NCBI GenBank assembly: GCA_902762795.1
Contig: CACWPM010000003.1
Span: 1-64,000 of the forward strand
Direction of reading: 5' to 3'
Source of the DNA: Fibrobacter succinogenes
Lineage (GTDB): Bacteria > Fibrobacterota > Fibrobacteria > Fibrobacterales > Fibrobacteraceae
Length of the DNA stretch: 64,000 nucleotides
In this document: positions 1-9,350 of the stretch, piece after piece
How positions within the stretch are numbered: position 1 is the first letter of the stretch
Layout of the letters: each line of letters starts with the position of its first letter
The notes under the pieces: model-generated
The model's input: the letters and a program-made list of their open reading frames with translations, nothing else
The model's database searches: none
What the model was told of the DNA's origin: nothing
Position numbers and translations under genes: made by a program

Positions 1-2
1 CT

Positions 3-1442
3 GATTTCATGAACAAGGAAGGTTTTAACGAGAATTACAATACAGGCAGCGTAAAGGATTATTTTATAAAGAATTCCATGGGAAAATTTGTCCCGACATT
101 TGACGTTTATGGTCCCGTGACCGTTTCCGGAGAGCGGAGTTCTTATGGAAACTATTCGTTGAGGAGTAAAGGCGCTAGGCTCGCCTTAACGGAAGCTTTG
201 GACTCGCTTGTCAGGCAAGGTGGAATTGATTTGTCGCCGTATGATATAGACAACGACGGTTACATTGATTTTCTTTTTATGATTTACGCCGGAGTCGGGG
301 CGGCAGATTCGCCGGTTTCCGAATCCATTTGGCCCCATGCCGGATCTCTTGGTGATTTAGGATACTCAAAAGATGGGATGAAGTTAAGCGACGACGTTTA
401 TGCAAATCGCTATGCCTGTGCAAACGAAATTAATGGACGGGCTTATACAAATGACAGTAACACCTCTATTTATAACGGTATCGGGACCGCAATACACGAA
501 TTGAGTCATGTTCTTGGATTACATGATTTGTATGATACAAAACGCAAACATAAACGAAAAACGCCCTCTTACTGGGATGTTATGGATAATGGCTCGTATT
601 ATTGCCCTACGCCAGCGCTTAATACACGATTACTGGGGTGTGCACCGCCGCTCTATTCTGCATTCGAAAGAATGTCGCTCGGATGGCTTACCCCGACAGA
701 ACTAAACGTGACGGGCCCTGTGAAATTGGACAAGCTCGACGATAACGTTGCCTACAGCGTTACTAACCCCCAAAATCCCAATGAATTGTTCATGATGGAA
801 TACCGTACAAAAAAAGAATGGGATAGAGGGGTCCCGTCTTCTGGAATGCTGATATGGCATATCGATTACGTAGATTCTATTTGGAAAAGTAACAGTATCA
901 ATATCGACAGCACCCACATGCATGTCGATATTGTCGAAGCTATCCCCGAAAAAGGATCTTACGGCACGACAGAAGACCCGTTTCCCGGAACCGGCAACGT
1001 CGCCGGTTTCAGCAATTTTGTCTTTTGGACCGGCGACAGCATGAAAATCGCACTTTCCGACATTACGGAATCTTCGGACAAGGAATATGTCACTTTCAAT
1101 GTGGATATGACCGTCAAATCGTCTTCGTCCTCGGAAATCATCGAATCCAGTTCCAGCGAACATTCCGTTTTCGCGATGCGTCCGTCGCTTCCGCTGAACG
1201 TTCACGTTCAAACGCGTAACGGCGATATTTTCATTTACGCGCCGCAGCATGGGCAAAAAAACGTACGGTTGTTTTCTCCCATCGGAACGCTGTTATTTGA
1301 AACAACTATGGACGGTCACGAGCTGAAAATTGAAAAACTGCGCCAGATGCAAGGCGCAAATGTTATCCTGTCCGTAACTCAAGACCACAAACAGCTTTTC
1401 ACGGGGCTTCTCTCTTCGAAAAATTTGTTAGTTTTTCCATAG
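3..1442 (+). CDS. M6-family secreted metalloprotease, 5' truncated by the window edge
   Basis: The reading frame is open to the left edge (codons Asp-Phe precede the first Met at 9), so the start and signal peptide lie outside the window. The visible 477 residues carry the zinc site HELSHVLGLHD at about residues 163-173 from that Met, and the M6 hallmark text around FDVYGPV near residue 35. After the catalytic part comes a Ser/Glu linker (about 365-380) and then about 80 residues ending in a beta-rich segment with RLFSPIG and LLFETT, which looks like a type IX secretion C-terminal domain. I infer a secreted or surface-bound protease. The family (M6, immune inhibitor A-like) is recognised from the motif; the CTD call is softer. 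An NhaC antiporter gene follows 9 bp later. Confidence 0.88.
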   Translation, partial: DFMNKEGFNENYNTGSVKDYFIKNSMGKFVPTFDVYGPVTVSGERSSYGNYSLRSKGARLALTEALDSLVRQGGIDLSPYDIDNDGYIDFLFMIYAGVGAADSPVSESIWPHAGSLGDLGYSKDGMKLSDDVYANRYACANEINGRAYTNDSNTSIYNGIGTAIHELSHVLGLHDLYDTKRKHKRKTPSYWDVMDNGSYYCPTPALNTRLLGCAPPLYSAFERMSLGWLTPTELNVTGPVKLDKLDDNVAYSVTNPQNPNELFMMEYRTKKEWDRGVPSSGMLIWHIDYVDSIWKSNSINIDSTHMHVDIVEAIPEKGSYGTTEDPFPGTGNVAGFSNFVFWTGDSMKIALSDITESSDKEYVTFNVDMTVKSSSSSEIIESSSSEHSVFAMRPSLPLNVHVQTRNGDIFIYAPQHGQKNVRLFSPIGTLLFETTMDGHELKIEKLRQMQGANVILSVTQDHKQLFTGLLSSKNLLVFP

Positions 1443-1451
1443 GAGAAATAT

Positions 1452-2966
1452 ATGGAACAGCAAGCTGTTGAAGTTGTATCTTTGTTTCATGGTACGTTTT
1501 GGGCGCTAGTGCCCTCTGTCGTAGCAATTGTTTTAGCCCTCATTACCAAGGAAGCCTATTCGTCCCTTTTTATCGGGGTCGTGATTGGCGGGCTTTTTAT
1601 TAGCCAGGGGAGCTTCCCGCAGTTCTTGGATGCAGTTTTCAAGAATGGAATGGTCAAGCAGGTGTCCGACCCGTGGAATGTGGGCATTCTCTTTTTCCTC
1701 GTGATGCTTGGGGCGATGGTCGCGTTGATGAACAAGTCGGGCGCGGCGGCCGCTTTTGGAAACTGGGCGAAGCTGCATATAAAATCTAAAGTCGGCGCAC
1801 AGATTGCGACTATCGTTCTTGGCATCTTGATTTTTGTCGATGATTATTTCAATTGCCTTACGGTGGGCAGCGTGATGCGCCCTGTTACAGATAAATTTAA
1901 GGTGAGCCATGAAAAATTGGCGTACTTGATTGATGCTACGGCGGCTCCGATTTGCATTATCGCGCCGGTCAGTTCGTGGGCGGCGGCGGTGACCGGCTTT
2001 GTCGAAGGCGAAGACGGTTTGGGACTGTTTGTCAAGTCTATTCCGTACAACTTCTATGCGCTGTTGACGATTGTCGCCCTTTTCGCCTTGGTGCTCATGA
2101 AGGTCGATTTTGGTCCCATGAAAAGTTACGAGTCCGCAGCCGAGATGATCGAAGCGAAAATGGAAGAATTGAATGTGGAACAGGCGCGTGGGACTGTGCT
2201 CGATTTGGTATTCCCGATCGTGATGTTGATTTTCTTCTGCGTGATTGGGTTAGTTTATACGGGCGGCTTTTTCTCGGGTGGCGATGCGCACAAGGGCTTT
2301 GTTGCAGCCTTTGGCGGGAGCGATGCTTCTGTCGGGCTTGTGTATGGTAGCTTTACTGCATTTATCGTGACGGTGATTTGGTATCTCGGGCGCCGTGTCC
2401 TGAAAATCGGGAAGTGCCTCGAATGCTTGCCCGAAGGTTTCAAGGCGATGGTTCCCGCAATTATCATTCTGGTGCTCGCCTGGAGCTTGAAGGGCGTCAC
2501 CGATACGCTCGGTGCAAAGGACTTTGTGGCGGGGATTGTTTCGGGGAAGGCTACCGCTCTCATGAACTTTATGCCTGCGATTATCTTCTTGGTCGGAATT
2601 GGTCTTGCGTTTTCGACGGGAACGTCCTGGGGCACGTTTGGCATCTTGATTCCGATTGTTGTTGCGGCATTTTCCAGCGTCGATCCCGACTTGATGATTA
2701 TTTCGATTTCGGCCTGCATGGCAGGGGCTGTCTGTGGCGACCACATTTCTCCAATTTCAGACACGACGATTATGGCAAGTGCCGGTGCGCAGTGTAACCA
2801 CGTCAATCACGTGAACACACAACTGCCCTATGCGCTGTCGGTCGCATCAATCAGTTTTATCTGTTATGTTGTGGCAGGCTTTACGCGCTGTGCTTTACTC
2901 TCGTTACTTGCCGGTGTGGTGCTTGTTGTCGGTGGCCTGTTTATTGTCAAGAAAAAGTTGTCTTGA
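1452..2966 (+). CDS. Na+/H+ antiporter, NhaC family
   Basis: A 504-residue polytopic inner-membrane protein with about a dozen hydrophobic segments. It contains the conserved NhaC/MleN-type stretch with DDYFNCLTVG, followed by DATAAPICIIAPVSSW, and a second conserved block near the C-terminus (GTSWGTFGI, then GDHISPISDTT). These are the half-repeats of the antiporter family PF03553. Members exchange sodium for protons, some with a carboxylate such as malate/lactate, so the exact substrate is open. The start has a good Shine-Dalgarno (AGGAGAA at 1441-1447) that overlaps the stop of the preceding protease gene, so the two may be co-transcribed, although their functions look unrelated. Confidence 0.9.
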   Translation: MEQQAVEVVSLFHGTFWALVPSVVAIVLALITKEAYSSLFIGVVIGGLFISQGSFPQFLDAVFKNGMVKQVSDPWNVGILFFLVMLGAMVALMNKSGAAAAFGNWAKLHIKSKVGAQIATIVLGILIFVDDYFNCLTVGSVMRPVTDKFKVSHEKLAYLIDATAAPICIIAPVSSWAAAVTGFVEGEDGLGLFVKSIPYNFYALLTIVALFALVLMKVDFGPMKSYESAAEMIEAKMEELNVEQARGTVLDLVFPIVMLIFFCVIGLVYTGGFFSGGDAHKGFVAAFGGSDASVGLVYGSFTAFIVTVIWYLGRRVLKIGKCLECLPEGFKAMVPAIIILVLAWSLKGVTDTLGAKDFVAGIVSGKATALMNFMPAIIFLVGIGLAFSTGTSWGTFGILIPIVVAAFSSVDPDLMIISISACMAGAVCGDHISPISDTTIMASAGAQCNHVNHVNTQLPYALSVASISFICYVVAGFTRCALLSLLAGVVLVVGGLFIVKKKLS

Positions 2967-2983
2967 TTAAGGCTTTTTAAATG

Positions 2984-3889
2984 TTATCGTTTGATTTGGG
3001 CTGCGATAATGGCAACCATCATAATTCCGCAGCCTGTCAATTCCCGTAAAGAAAGCTGTTCTCCTAGAACTGCCCATCCGGCAAATACCGCAAATACGGA
3101 TTCAAGACTCATTGTGAGTGATGCAATGGTTGGCTTTACTTTGTCTTGAGCGACAATCTGGAGCGTGTAGGCTATTCCGCTGGAACAAAGGGCCGCAAAC
3201 AGGAGGCCAGCAACGGCGCGAGGGCTTGCGAATGATGTGATGACTGTGCTGAAATCCATGGCCGGAAATCTTAGGTCGAAAACGATCATCAGGGGAGCTG
3301 TCAAAACGCCAATGGTCAAAAATTGAATGCTCGAAACCCGAATCGGATCAATGTGGTTCACGAACTTGTCGATGACCAAAATATGGAATGAAAAGGCTAG
3401 CGCACATAAAAGAGATACGCCGTCCGAAAGTTCGAGTGAAAAGCCGTCCTTGATGCAGAGCAGATAAAGCCCTACGGTTGTGACACCCACGCAAATCCAT
3501 ATCTTGATTGAAACGCTTTTCCCTAGGAACAAGCTAACTACAGGTACGAGTACGATGTAGCAGGCGGTCAAGAAGCCGGACTTGCCGGCGGAGGTGCCGA
3601 GATACATTCCGAGCTGTTGCAAGTTCATGGCAATGCATAGCGCAACTCCGCAAAAGAAACCTGCTTTCCAGTGAAGCTTTGTTTCTTCGCTGCTGCGTGG
3701 TCTGCGAGGGCTTTTGCCGATGGCATCGAGAATTTTGAAAACAAGAGCGAGGAACCCTGCGGCGATAAAGCATCGGATGCACGAAAAGGCAAACGGTCCA
3801 AACGCATTTCCTTCGATTTGGGCGACAAAACCCGATCCCCAAATGAACGCCGTCAACACGAGCAAAAGACTATAGCCAACACTTGCCAT
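2984..3889 (-). CDS. EamA/DMT-superfamily permease
   Basis: A 301-residue protein with ten predicted membrane helices arranged as two EamA repeats. The first begins with VLTAFIWGSGFVAQ; the second ends with SLESVFAVFAGWAVLGE, a signature of drug/metabolite transporters. The substrate cannot be read from sequence. The gene converges on the NhaC gene, with 17 bp between the stops. The ATG at 3889 has no Shine-Dalgarno: instead TATATA sits 7 nt upstream, suggesting a leaderless transcript. Confidence 0.88.
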   Translation of the reverse strand: MASVGYSLLLVLTAFIWGSGFVAQIEGNAFGPFAFSCIRCFIAAGFLALVFKILDAIGKSPRRPRSSEETKLHWKAGFFCGVALCIAMNLQQLGMYLGTSAGKSGFLTACYIVLVPVVSLFLGKSVSIKIWICVGVTTVGLYLLCIKDGFSLELSDGVSLLCALAFSFHILVIDKFVNHIDPIRVSSIQFLTIGVLTAPLMIVFDLRFPAMDFSTVITSFASPRAVAGLLFAALCSSGIAYTLQIVAQDKVKPTIASLTMSLESVFAVFAGWAVLGEQLSLRELTGCGIMMVAIIAAQIKR

Positions 3890-3902
3890 GCGTGCATATA
3901 TA
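3890..3902 (-). promoter_or_regulatory. -10-like box directly before the EamA start (leaderless candidate)
   Basis: On the minus strand TATATA (3897-3902) is followed by seven bases and then the ATG. With normal -10 to start-site spacing, transcription would begin at or next to the A of the start codon. I see no convincing -35 element. Confidence 0.45.
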
Positions 3903-3939
3903 GCATTTTGCGTAAGATACCAAGTCCTAAGATCGAAGT

Positions 3940-4010
3940 TCTACCGCCCACTTCCTACCGCCTACCGTCTACTTCCAACTTCCAACTTCCTACCGCCTAC
4001 TTCCTACTAA
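3940..4010. repeat. Degenerate CTACTTCC-type phrase repeat
   Basis: About 70 bp made of near-repeats of CTACCGC, CTACTTCC and CAACTTCC units of 7-8 bp, lying between two divergent genes. It belongs to the phrase-repeat class seen in at least ten other intergenic spaces here. A -10-like TATATT at 4014-4019 follows it and probably serves the next gene. Confidence 0.7.
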
Positions 4011-4051
4011 TACTATATTTCCCTTGAATTGAAAAAATTTATGGAGCATTT

Positions 4052-4987
4052 ATGCGTTGTTTAGTTACCGGTGGTGCGGGATTCTTAGGAAGCCACCTTT
4101 GTGAAAGACTTTTGAATGACGGTCACGAAGTCATTTGCCTGGACAATTACTTTACAGGTCGTATGGCGAATGTTGCTCACTTGCGCGATAACCGCAATTT
4201 TGAACTCATCCGTCACGATGTGACCGAGCCAATCCTTCTCGAAGTAGACCGCATTTTCAACTTGGCATGCCCGGCAAGCCCAATCCACTACCAGTTCAAT
4301 CCGGTAAAGACTATCAAGACGAGCGTCATGGGCGCCATCAACATGCTCGGCCTCGCCAAGCGCGTGAAGGCCCGCATCTTGCAGGCCTCTACCAGTGAAG
4401 TTTACGGCGACCCGGCTGTGCATCCGCAGACCGAAGACTACTGGGGAAACGTGAACCCCATCGGCATCCGCAGTTGCTATGACGAAGGCAAACGCGTCGC
4501 CGAAACGCTTTTCATGGATTACCACCGCCAGAACAACGTCGATATCCGCATTGTCCGCATTTTCAATACGTATGGCCCGCGAATGCTCCCGAATGACGGC
4601 CGCGTTGTATCGAACTTCATCGTCCAGGCTCTGAATGGCGAAGACCTCACCATTTACGGTGACGGCAACCAGACCCGCAGCTTCTGCTATGTGGACGACC
4701 TCATCGAAGGTTTTGTTCGCATGATGAATCAGGACAAGATTATCGGGCCGGTCAACATCGGCAATCCTGGCGAATTCACGATGCTCGAACTTGCAAAGGA
4801 AGTGCTTGAACTCACGGGTTCCAAGAGCAAGATTGTCTACAAGCCGCTTCCCGGTGACGACCCCAAGATGCGTCGCCCGGATATCACGCTTGCAAAGGAA
4901 GCCCTTGATTGGGAACCAACCATCCCGCTCCGCAAGGGGCTCGAAAAAACCATCGTCTATTTTGACAATTTACTCAAGACGAAGTAA
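4052..4987 (+). CDS. UDP-glucuronate decarboxylase (UDP-xylose synthase)
   Basis: A 311-residue extended short-chain dehydrogenase. It opens with the NAD-binding GGAGFLG loop (residues 7-13), has the TSE segment near 114-116, and the catalytic pair Tyr143 and Lys147 in SCYDEGKR. The middle and end ([36 protein letters not shown]) are diagnostic of UXS-type decarboxylases rather than general epimerases. It converts UDP-glucuronate to UDP-xylose in the cytoplasm for surface glycans. The length is typical. The start is fixed by a GGAG at 4043-4046. A terminator hairpin follows the gene, so it appears to be monocistronic. Confidence 0.92.
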   Translation: MRCLVTGGAGFLGSHLCERLLNDGHEVICLDNYFTGRMANVAHLRDNRNFELIRHDVTEPILLEVDRIFNLACPASPIHYQFNPVKTIKTSVMGAINMLGLAKRVKARILQASTSEVYGDPAVHPQTEDYWGNVNPIGIRSCYDEGKRVAETLFMDYHRQNNVDIRIVRIFNTYGPRMLPNDGRVVSNFIVQALNGEDLTIYGDGNQTRSFCYVDDLIEGFVRMMNQDKIIGPVNIGNPGEFTMLELAKEVLELTGSKSKIVYKPLPGDDPKMRRPDITLAKEALDWEPTIPLRKGLEKTIVYFDNLLKTK

Positions 4988-5028
4988 CCGTTCGTCCTGT
5001 AAAATTGCCTTTCAGCAAATAATTTGGT

Positions 5029-5057
5029 GGAGTCGTCAAGACTCCTCTTTAATTTTT
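5029..5057 (+). terminator. Rho-independent terminator after the UDP-xylose synthase gene
   Basis: Stem GGAGTC/GACTCC (5029-5034 with 5040-5045), 5-nt loop, followed by a T-rich run to 5057. Confidence 0.7.
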
Positions 5058-5095
5058 GGCTCAATGTTCTACCTTTACGGAAAAAAGAGTGCGAA

Positions 5096-6640
5096 ATGTT
5101 CCGTAAGTTATTGATGCTGCTGTGCGCGTTTTTCTTGAACGTTCTTGGTTCGGAAAATTCAAATAGTGTAGATTCGGATTCTGTCGATACTGTTTCGCGT
5201 GGTGTTGTTCCTTTGTTTTCAATAGAGTCTAAGGAAGCCTCTTACGATTCCATCGACATCGATTATCCCATAACGAACACGGCGTTTGAAAATACACTCA
5301 AAATCGATGTGCCCAGTAAACCTAAAGAAGTTTCACCTTTGATTGTTGCAGGCGAGGTTCTCGGGTTTAACGGATTTATTTGGGCGTGGGACCGCTATGT
5401 TCTTGACAAGGGTTACGCACGTACGGGCCCAAGTTATTGGAAACGCAATTTTCAGGAAGGCTGGGAATGGGATCACAATCATTGGGCCATCAATTTTTAC
5501 GGACATCCTTATCAAGGTGCAACCTATTACAATTTTGCACGTGGTGCGGGGTACGGCTTTTATGCGAGTTTCCTGTTTGCTGCACTTGGAAGCTATACGT
5601 GGGAAATGTTTGCCGAAACGGAATATCCCTCGACTAACGATCTTATTGCAACGTCGATTGGCGGTTCTGTTTACGGAGAAGTTCTTTACAGACTTTCTCG
5701 CAAATTTTACGGAGTGGATGAAGCTCCTTGGTACAAGCAAATTGGCGCTTTTGGGTTAGCGCATTCCGCTTATTTGCAAAGAAAAATTTTTGGGAATCGT
5801 GATGATGTCACGGGAAGCACTCCGTTGGATTTGTCCATATTTTTAGGGGCGGGTTCGCATTTTGGTAATATCTATCGATATGGTGGACGCAATGAAGATG
5901 ATCTTGATCAAAGATGGGATGATAAGCATTTTATGTATGGAGCCGAGATTGAATATGGAAAACCGTTCCGAAAAGTTAAACGTCCATTTGACTATTTTAC
6001 TTTATCTACACGTGGCGAAGTGGGGCCGGATGGTACGCTTTTTCAGCTTGACGTGACGGGAAAGCTTACGAATGCGAGTGTCCATGGTCGCGGGCATTGG
6101 GTTGATTTTGCGACATATCTTGACTATTGTACTTTCTATGGCGATTTTGCTACGGTCGGGACTATTTCTGTCGGTACGGGTATTGATTTTTCTCTTTGGC
6201 TTTTGCCTTCGCTCCGCTTCCGCATGTATCACCAGATTTATTTTATCTTGCTTGGCACAACGGACATGGGCTACGATGACTTGATCCAGGCGGTTCATCC
6301 GGAATATGAATCGGACATGGACAATTACCAGTACAATATGGGTGCGAAGTATGTGCTCGGCGTAGAAGTCTTGATTGGCAAAAAGTTCCGTCTCAAGAAC
6401 AAGATGATTGTTGATGCTTTGCATACGATACCGGGGTCTTTGCCGCACTATGGTGCCGACGGTTGGGATATGTTGCTGATGAATTACACCTCGATGGAAT
6501 ATGATTTGACGGACGCTTTTTCTATGGGCGGTCGTTTGGACGCCTATGCTAAAATTGCGGCCTACTCATCGGAATTCTTTGAGCCCATGAGCCGTGGCGT
6601 ATTTGCTTATACGCTCTACTTCAGCTATAAACTGTTCTAA
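5096..6640 (+). CDS. DUF3943 domain protein, exported
   Basis: 514 residues with an N-terminal signal peptide (MFRKLLMLLCAFFLNVLG). Residues about 80-240 match the DUF3943 pattern: many aromatic residues around WAWDRYVL, WEWDHNHWAINFYGHPYQG and GSYTWEM, then an alternating hydrophobic pattern to the end that would suit an outer-membrane barrel. The final residue is Phe, as is usual in such barrels. Function is unknown. I chose Met 5096 because the 24 upstream codons are unlike a signal sequence and overlap the terminator of the preceding gene. The Shine-Dalgarno is weak. Confidence 0.8.
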   Translation: MFRKLLMLLCAFFLNVLGSENSNSVDSDSVDTVSRGVVPLFSIESKEASYDSIDIDYPITNTAFENTLKIDVPSKPKEVSPLIVAGEVLGFNGFIWAWDRYVLDKGYARTGPSYWKRNFQEGWEWDHNHWAINFYGHPYQGATYYNFARGAGYGFYASFLFAALGSYTWEMFAETEYPSTNDLIATSIGGSVYGEVLYRLSRKFYGVDEAPWYKQIGAFGLAHSAYLQRKIFGNRDDVTGSTPLDLSIFLGAGSHFGNIYRYGGRNEDDLDQRWDDKHFMYGAEIEYGKPFRKVKRPFDYFTLSTRGEVGPDGTLFQLDVTGKLTNASVHGRGHWVDFATYLDYCTFYGDFATVGTISVGTGIDFSLWLLPSLRFRMYHQIYFILLGTTDMGYDDLIQAVHPEYESDMDNYQYNMGAKYVLGVEVLIGKKFRLKNKMIVDALHTIPGSLPHYGADGWDMLLMNYTSMEYDLTDAFSMGGRLDAYAKIAAYSSEFFEPMSRGVFAYTLYFSYKLF

Positions 6641-6675
6641 AAGAGTTGTTAGTCCTTAGTTGGTTGTTACTGGAA

Positions 6676-6772
6676 ATGTCATCCTCGAAGCGGAGCGAAG
6701 GAAATCCATACAGCTCTAATCGCTTTTGTTTCTTTTTACCGAGCCAAAGAGGTTGGGGCTTGCCCCATTCAT
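6676..6772 (+). repeat. GTCATCCT interspersed repeat, copy 1
   Basis: This stretch contains GTCATCCT, CGGAGCGAAGGA, ATCCATACAG, CTAATCGCTTTTG and ACCGAGCCAAAGAG in order. The same chain recurs at 9153-9315 and, in part and inverted, at 18675-18715. It is noncoding. Confidence 0.8.
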
Positions 6773-6816
6773 AATTTCTCGTAATACAATTGGGATGGAA
6801 TCCTTTATTTTAGTAA

Positions 6817-6845
6817 TTGACATTCATTCTTCTTTTTACTAAGAT
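6817..6845 (+). promoter_or_regulatory. Near-consensus promoter of the AraC-type gene
   Basis: An exact TTGACA (6817-6822), a 17-bp spacer and TAAGAT (6840-6845). The ATG at 6855 follows 9 nt after the -10, so the 5' leader would be only a few bases long, and no Shine-Dalgarno fits. Confidence 0.65.
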
Positions 6846-6854
6846 GTTCTTATA

Positions 6855-7754
6855 ATGAAAAACTTCCCCTTACATAAGAATGGTAACATCCGCACTGCGG
6901 ATTTTTCGATGCTGAATTATCTGCAGCAAGTAAACGTTTTGCCCGACAAGATAGCCATGTTCAGCAATCTCAAGGAATTCGGGCTAGAAAATTATGTAAA
7001 GGTTCAGGCGGCAGTGCTTTTGCTTGTGAGGCGCGGTTCTGTCGAAGTTGAACTCGATCTTAAAACCTACAAACTTGAAGCGGGATCGTTGTTCGTTGTT
7101 TTTCCAGAACAGGTCGTGCGAGCTAAAAGGGCATCTGAAGATTTTGAACCGATCTGCATAGCTTGTTCTAAAAACATGATTGAAGAACTGATCATTCGCT
7201 TTGACGATAATACGCGTTTGATTTTAAGGTTCCGTGAAAATCCGTTGCAGCAACTGGATAAGGGTAAGTTTGAACAACTGAATTCTAGTTTTGATTTCTT
7301 GAAGAAAAAGTTTGAAACGACGGAAGCGAATTCTTGCCGTTTGCAAGTTCTAAAAAATCATTTGATTGGACTGTTGTACGAGTGCATTGGTTTTGTAGAT
7401 GAACCGATTACAACGGATAGCGTCAAGAGTCGTGGGCAAGTGTTGTTCTCTCAATTTATCGACCTCGTTGTCGAAAATCATCGCGAGCAGCATTCCGTGA
7501 AGTTCTACGCCGATGAACTCGGGATTACGCCGAAGTATCTCTCTGCCGTTGCCGAAGAGCAGACCGGTAAAAACGCCAAACGCTGGATTGACGAACATAT
7601 CGCGCTCGATGCGAAAGTCCTGTTGCGCTCGTCTTCCAGAGACGTCCAGAAAGTCTCCAAGATTCTGAACTTCCCGGATGTTTCGTTCTTTGGTAAATTC
7701 TTCAAGCGCCTCGTCGGAGTCTCGCCCAAAGCATACCGTAAAACGACTGAATAA
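6855..7754 (+). CDS. AraC-family transcriptional regulator
   Basis: 299 residues. The N-terminal half is a cupin-like sensing domain (VEVELDLKTYKLEAGSLFVV is typical). The last 100 residues are the double helix-turn-helix: YADELGITPKYLSAVAEEQT for the first helix pair and KVSKILNFPDVSFFGKFFKR with GVSPKAYRK for the second. It binds DNA as an activator or repressor; the effector is unknown. It has its own near-consensus promoter and a probable leaderless start. The next gene begins 9 bp downstream and may be in the same unit. Confidence 0.9.
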   Translation: MKNFPLHKNGNIRTADFSMLNYLQQVNVLPDKIAMFSNLKEFGLENYVKVQAAVLLLVRRGSVEVELDLKTYKLEAGSLFVVFPEQVVRAKRASEDFEPICIACSKNMIEELIIRFDDNTRLILRFRENPLQQLDKGKFEQLNSSFDFLKKKFETTEANSCRLQVLKNHLIGLLYECIGFVDEPITTDSVKSRGQVLFSQFIDLVVENHREQHSVKFYADELGITPKYLSAVAEEQTGKNAKRWIDEHIALDAKVLLRSSSRDVQKVSKILNFPDVSFFGKFFKRLVGVSPKAYRKTTE

Positions 7755-7763
7755 AGATTTTAG

Positions 7764-8939
7764 ATGAAAAATTTGAATTTGTTTAAAACCTTTAGAACTT
7801 TGATAAAGGGAATATCCAAGATATTCCTCTTTTTTGTCGCTACGATAGCCTTGATGATCGGCTTTTGGTATATCCATCGATTTGATGACAACGTGTGTTT
7901 TCCGGATCCTTTAATTCCTGGTGAAAATGTTTTTTCAGCATTTCATTCCGGTACATTATGGAATTTGAAGCTTTTTGTACCGAACGATTGGTTCTATAAT
8001 TACGATACTCCTGAGTATTTTTGGATAAATTCTGTGAAAAAGCAAATAGATTCCCTTAAACCAAGAAATGATTTTACAGTTTATACTCTAGATTCTCAAA
8101 AGGGAATGGCTGATGATACGATTGCAAAGGGCGATTTTATTTATACGCAGGGGCGGATTTCAAAAACAATCGTGAACGGAGAAGAAACCTCTTTTTATTA
8201 TGATAAAAATGGAATCGTCGACAGAAAAGTGACAAAAAATCCGTATAAAACGGTTTTACAAATGCGAAATGATGGCCTTTTGGAAGTGGATTCCATAGAG
8301 GAAAAACAATATGAAAACGATGATTCTATTGGCTTTTATACAAAATATTATCATGATACCCTTGTGGAAAGTTTTGGAAAAAACTGTAAAAGAGAACCTG
8401 TATGGTGGAAATGCTATGTTAAAGATGCCTTGACAGGCTATTTGTCCCGTGAATATGCAAGTGACGGTTCCTTGAAAAAGGTTGTCAAAAAGAATGCTTC
8501 GGGGGCAAAACAGGTCGTCTATTTTCATCAATGTTCCTTAGAACGTTGTATAGAAAATCGGGAGGATTCTTTTTATAAATACCAGCATTACGTCCAAAAA
8601 GAAGAAAATCGAATTGTCGATGAAAAAATAAAGGCTGTTAAATATTTTGGACCGGATGTTGAAATTTTTTCGCATGCGATAACTTACAAGTACGCCCCTG
8701 ACGGAACGCTTCTCGAAAAGAATTATTTGAATGAAAAAACTCAAGAACATTTCAAGGAAACATTTACCTATGAAGATGACGTTGAAAAATCCTGGTTTGT
8801 AAAATCAGGAAAAGATACGTTGGGTTGGGTGTTCAAGAAAGATGGAATTCTTGATGAATTTGCGATATCTTTAAAATTGCTTGACGAGAATAAAACAGGT
8901 TTTAGAATTGTAAGGTTTGTTTCGAGCTCGGAATTGTAA
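7764..8939 (+). CDS. Membrane-anchored protein of unknown function
   Basis: 391 residues. A membrane helix near residues 15-40 (ISKIFLFFVATIALMIGFWY) anchors an otherwise soluble domain. That domain contains several YD-like or MORN-2-like turns, for example SFYYDKNGIVDRKV and YKYAPDGTLLEKNY, resembling the repeats of the two large genes further on. The gene is AT-rich compared with the housekeeping genes here. It starts 9 bp after the AraC gene, so co-transcription is likely. I cannot assign a function. Confidence 0.7.
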   Translation: MKNLNLFKTFRTLIKGISKIFLFFVATIALMIGFWYIHRFDDNVCFPDPLIPGENVFSAFHSGTLWNLKLFVPNDWFYNYDTPEYFWINSVKKQIDSLKPRNDFTVYTLDSQKGMADDTIAKGDFIYTQGRISKTIVNGEETSFYYDKNGIVDRKVTKNPYKTVLQMRNDGLLEVDSIEEKQYENDDSIGFYTKYYHDTLVESFGKNCKREPVWWKCYVKDALTGYLSREYASDGSLKKVVKKNASGAKQVVYFHQCSLERCIENREDSFYKYQHYVQKEENRIVDEKIKAVKYFGPDVEIFSHAITYKYAPDGTLLEKNYLNEKTQEHFKETFTYEDDVEKSWFVKSGKDTLGWVFKKDGILDEFAISLKLLDENKTGFRIVRFVSSSEL

Positions 8940-9350
8940 CGTATGCATTTTTTTAGCTTTATATTTACAATAATTTAACCTATTGTCTATAATCAATTGC
9001 GGGTGCAAGTTGTAAATTGTTTTGGAAATGTCATCCTGAGCGAAGTCGAAGACAACTCAGAAGGCGAGTATGCCTCAAGGCGAATACCATGTTGTGCTTG
9101 CACAAACATGGTTGAGCCGTTTGGCAAGACGCAACGCGTCAACGTCGCAGCCACGGTCATCCTCCGTTAGGAGGATCCATACAGTTCTAATCGCTCTTGT
9201 ATGAACATGACCGAATCTAAAGGGAGGGGCTTTGCCCCATCGCCCCATCCCTACAGTTCTAATCGCTTTTGTTTCTCTTTACCGAGCCAAAGAGTTGGGA
9301 CTTTGCCCCATCCAGTGATTTTTTCTAATTTGCAACAAACGAGTTTGATT
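8940..9350. repeat. Intergenic repeat cluster with GTCATCCT elements and micro-hairpins
   Basis: No gene is supported in this 411-bp gap. It holds a GTCATCCTGAGCGAAGTCGA element at 9028, short palindromes such as GACGCAACGCGTC (9128-9140), a GGTCATCC/GGATCCAT block at 9156-9180, and two successive copies of the CTAATCGCT segment (near 9188 and 9257), the second followed by ACCGAGCCAAAGAG and TTTGCCCCAT. An open frame from 9201 through these repeats is not a credible N-terminus. Confidence 0.75.

Noticed and set aside
702-1256. 184-codon minus-strand frame inside the M6 protease gene
   Set aside because: Shadow of the plus-strand gene; Arg/His-rich text without domain features.
9201-9350. Upstream extension of MORN paralog A
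   Set aside because: These 50 codons read through interspersed repeat elements found elsewhere as noncoding DNA; the paralog starts at the Met matching 9351.
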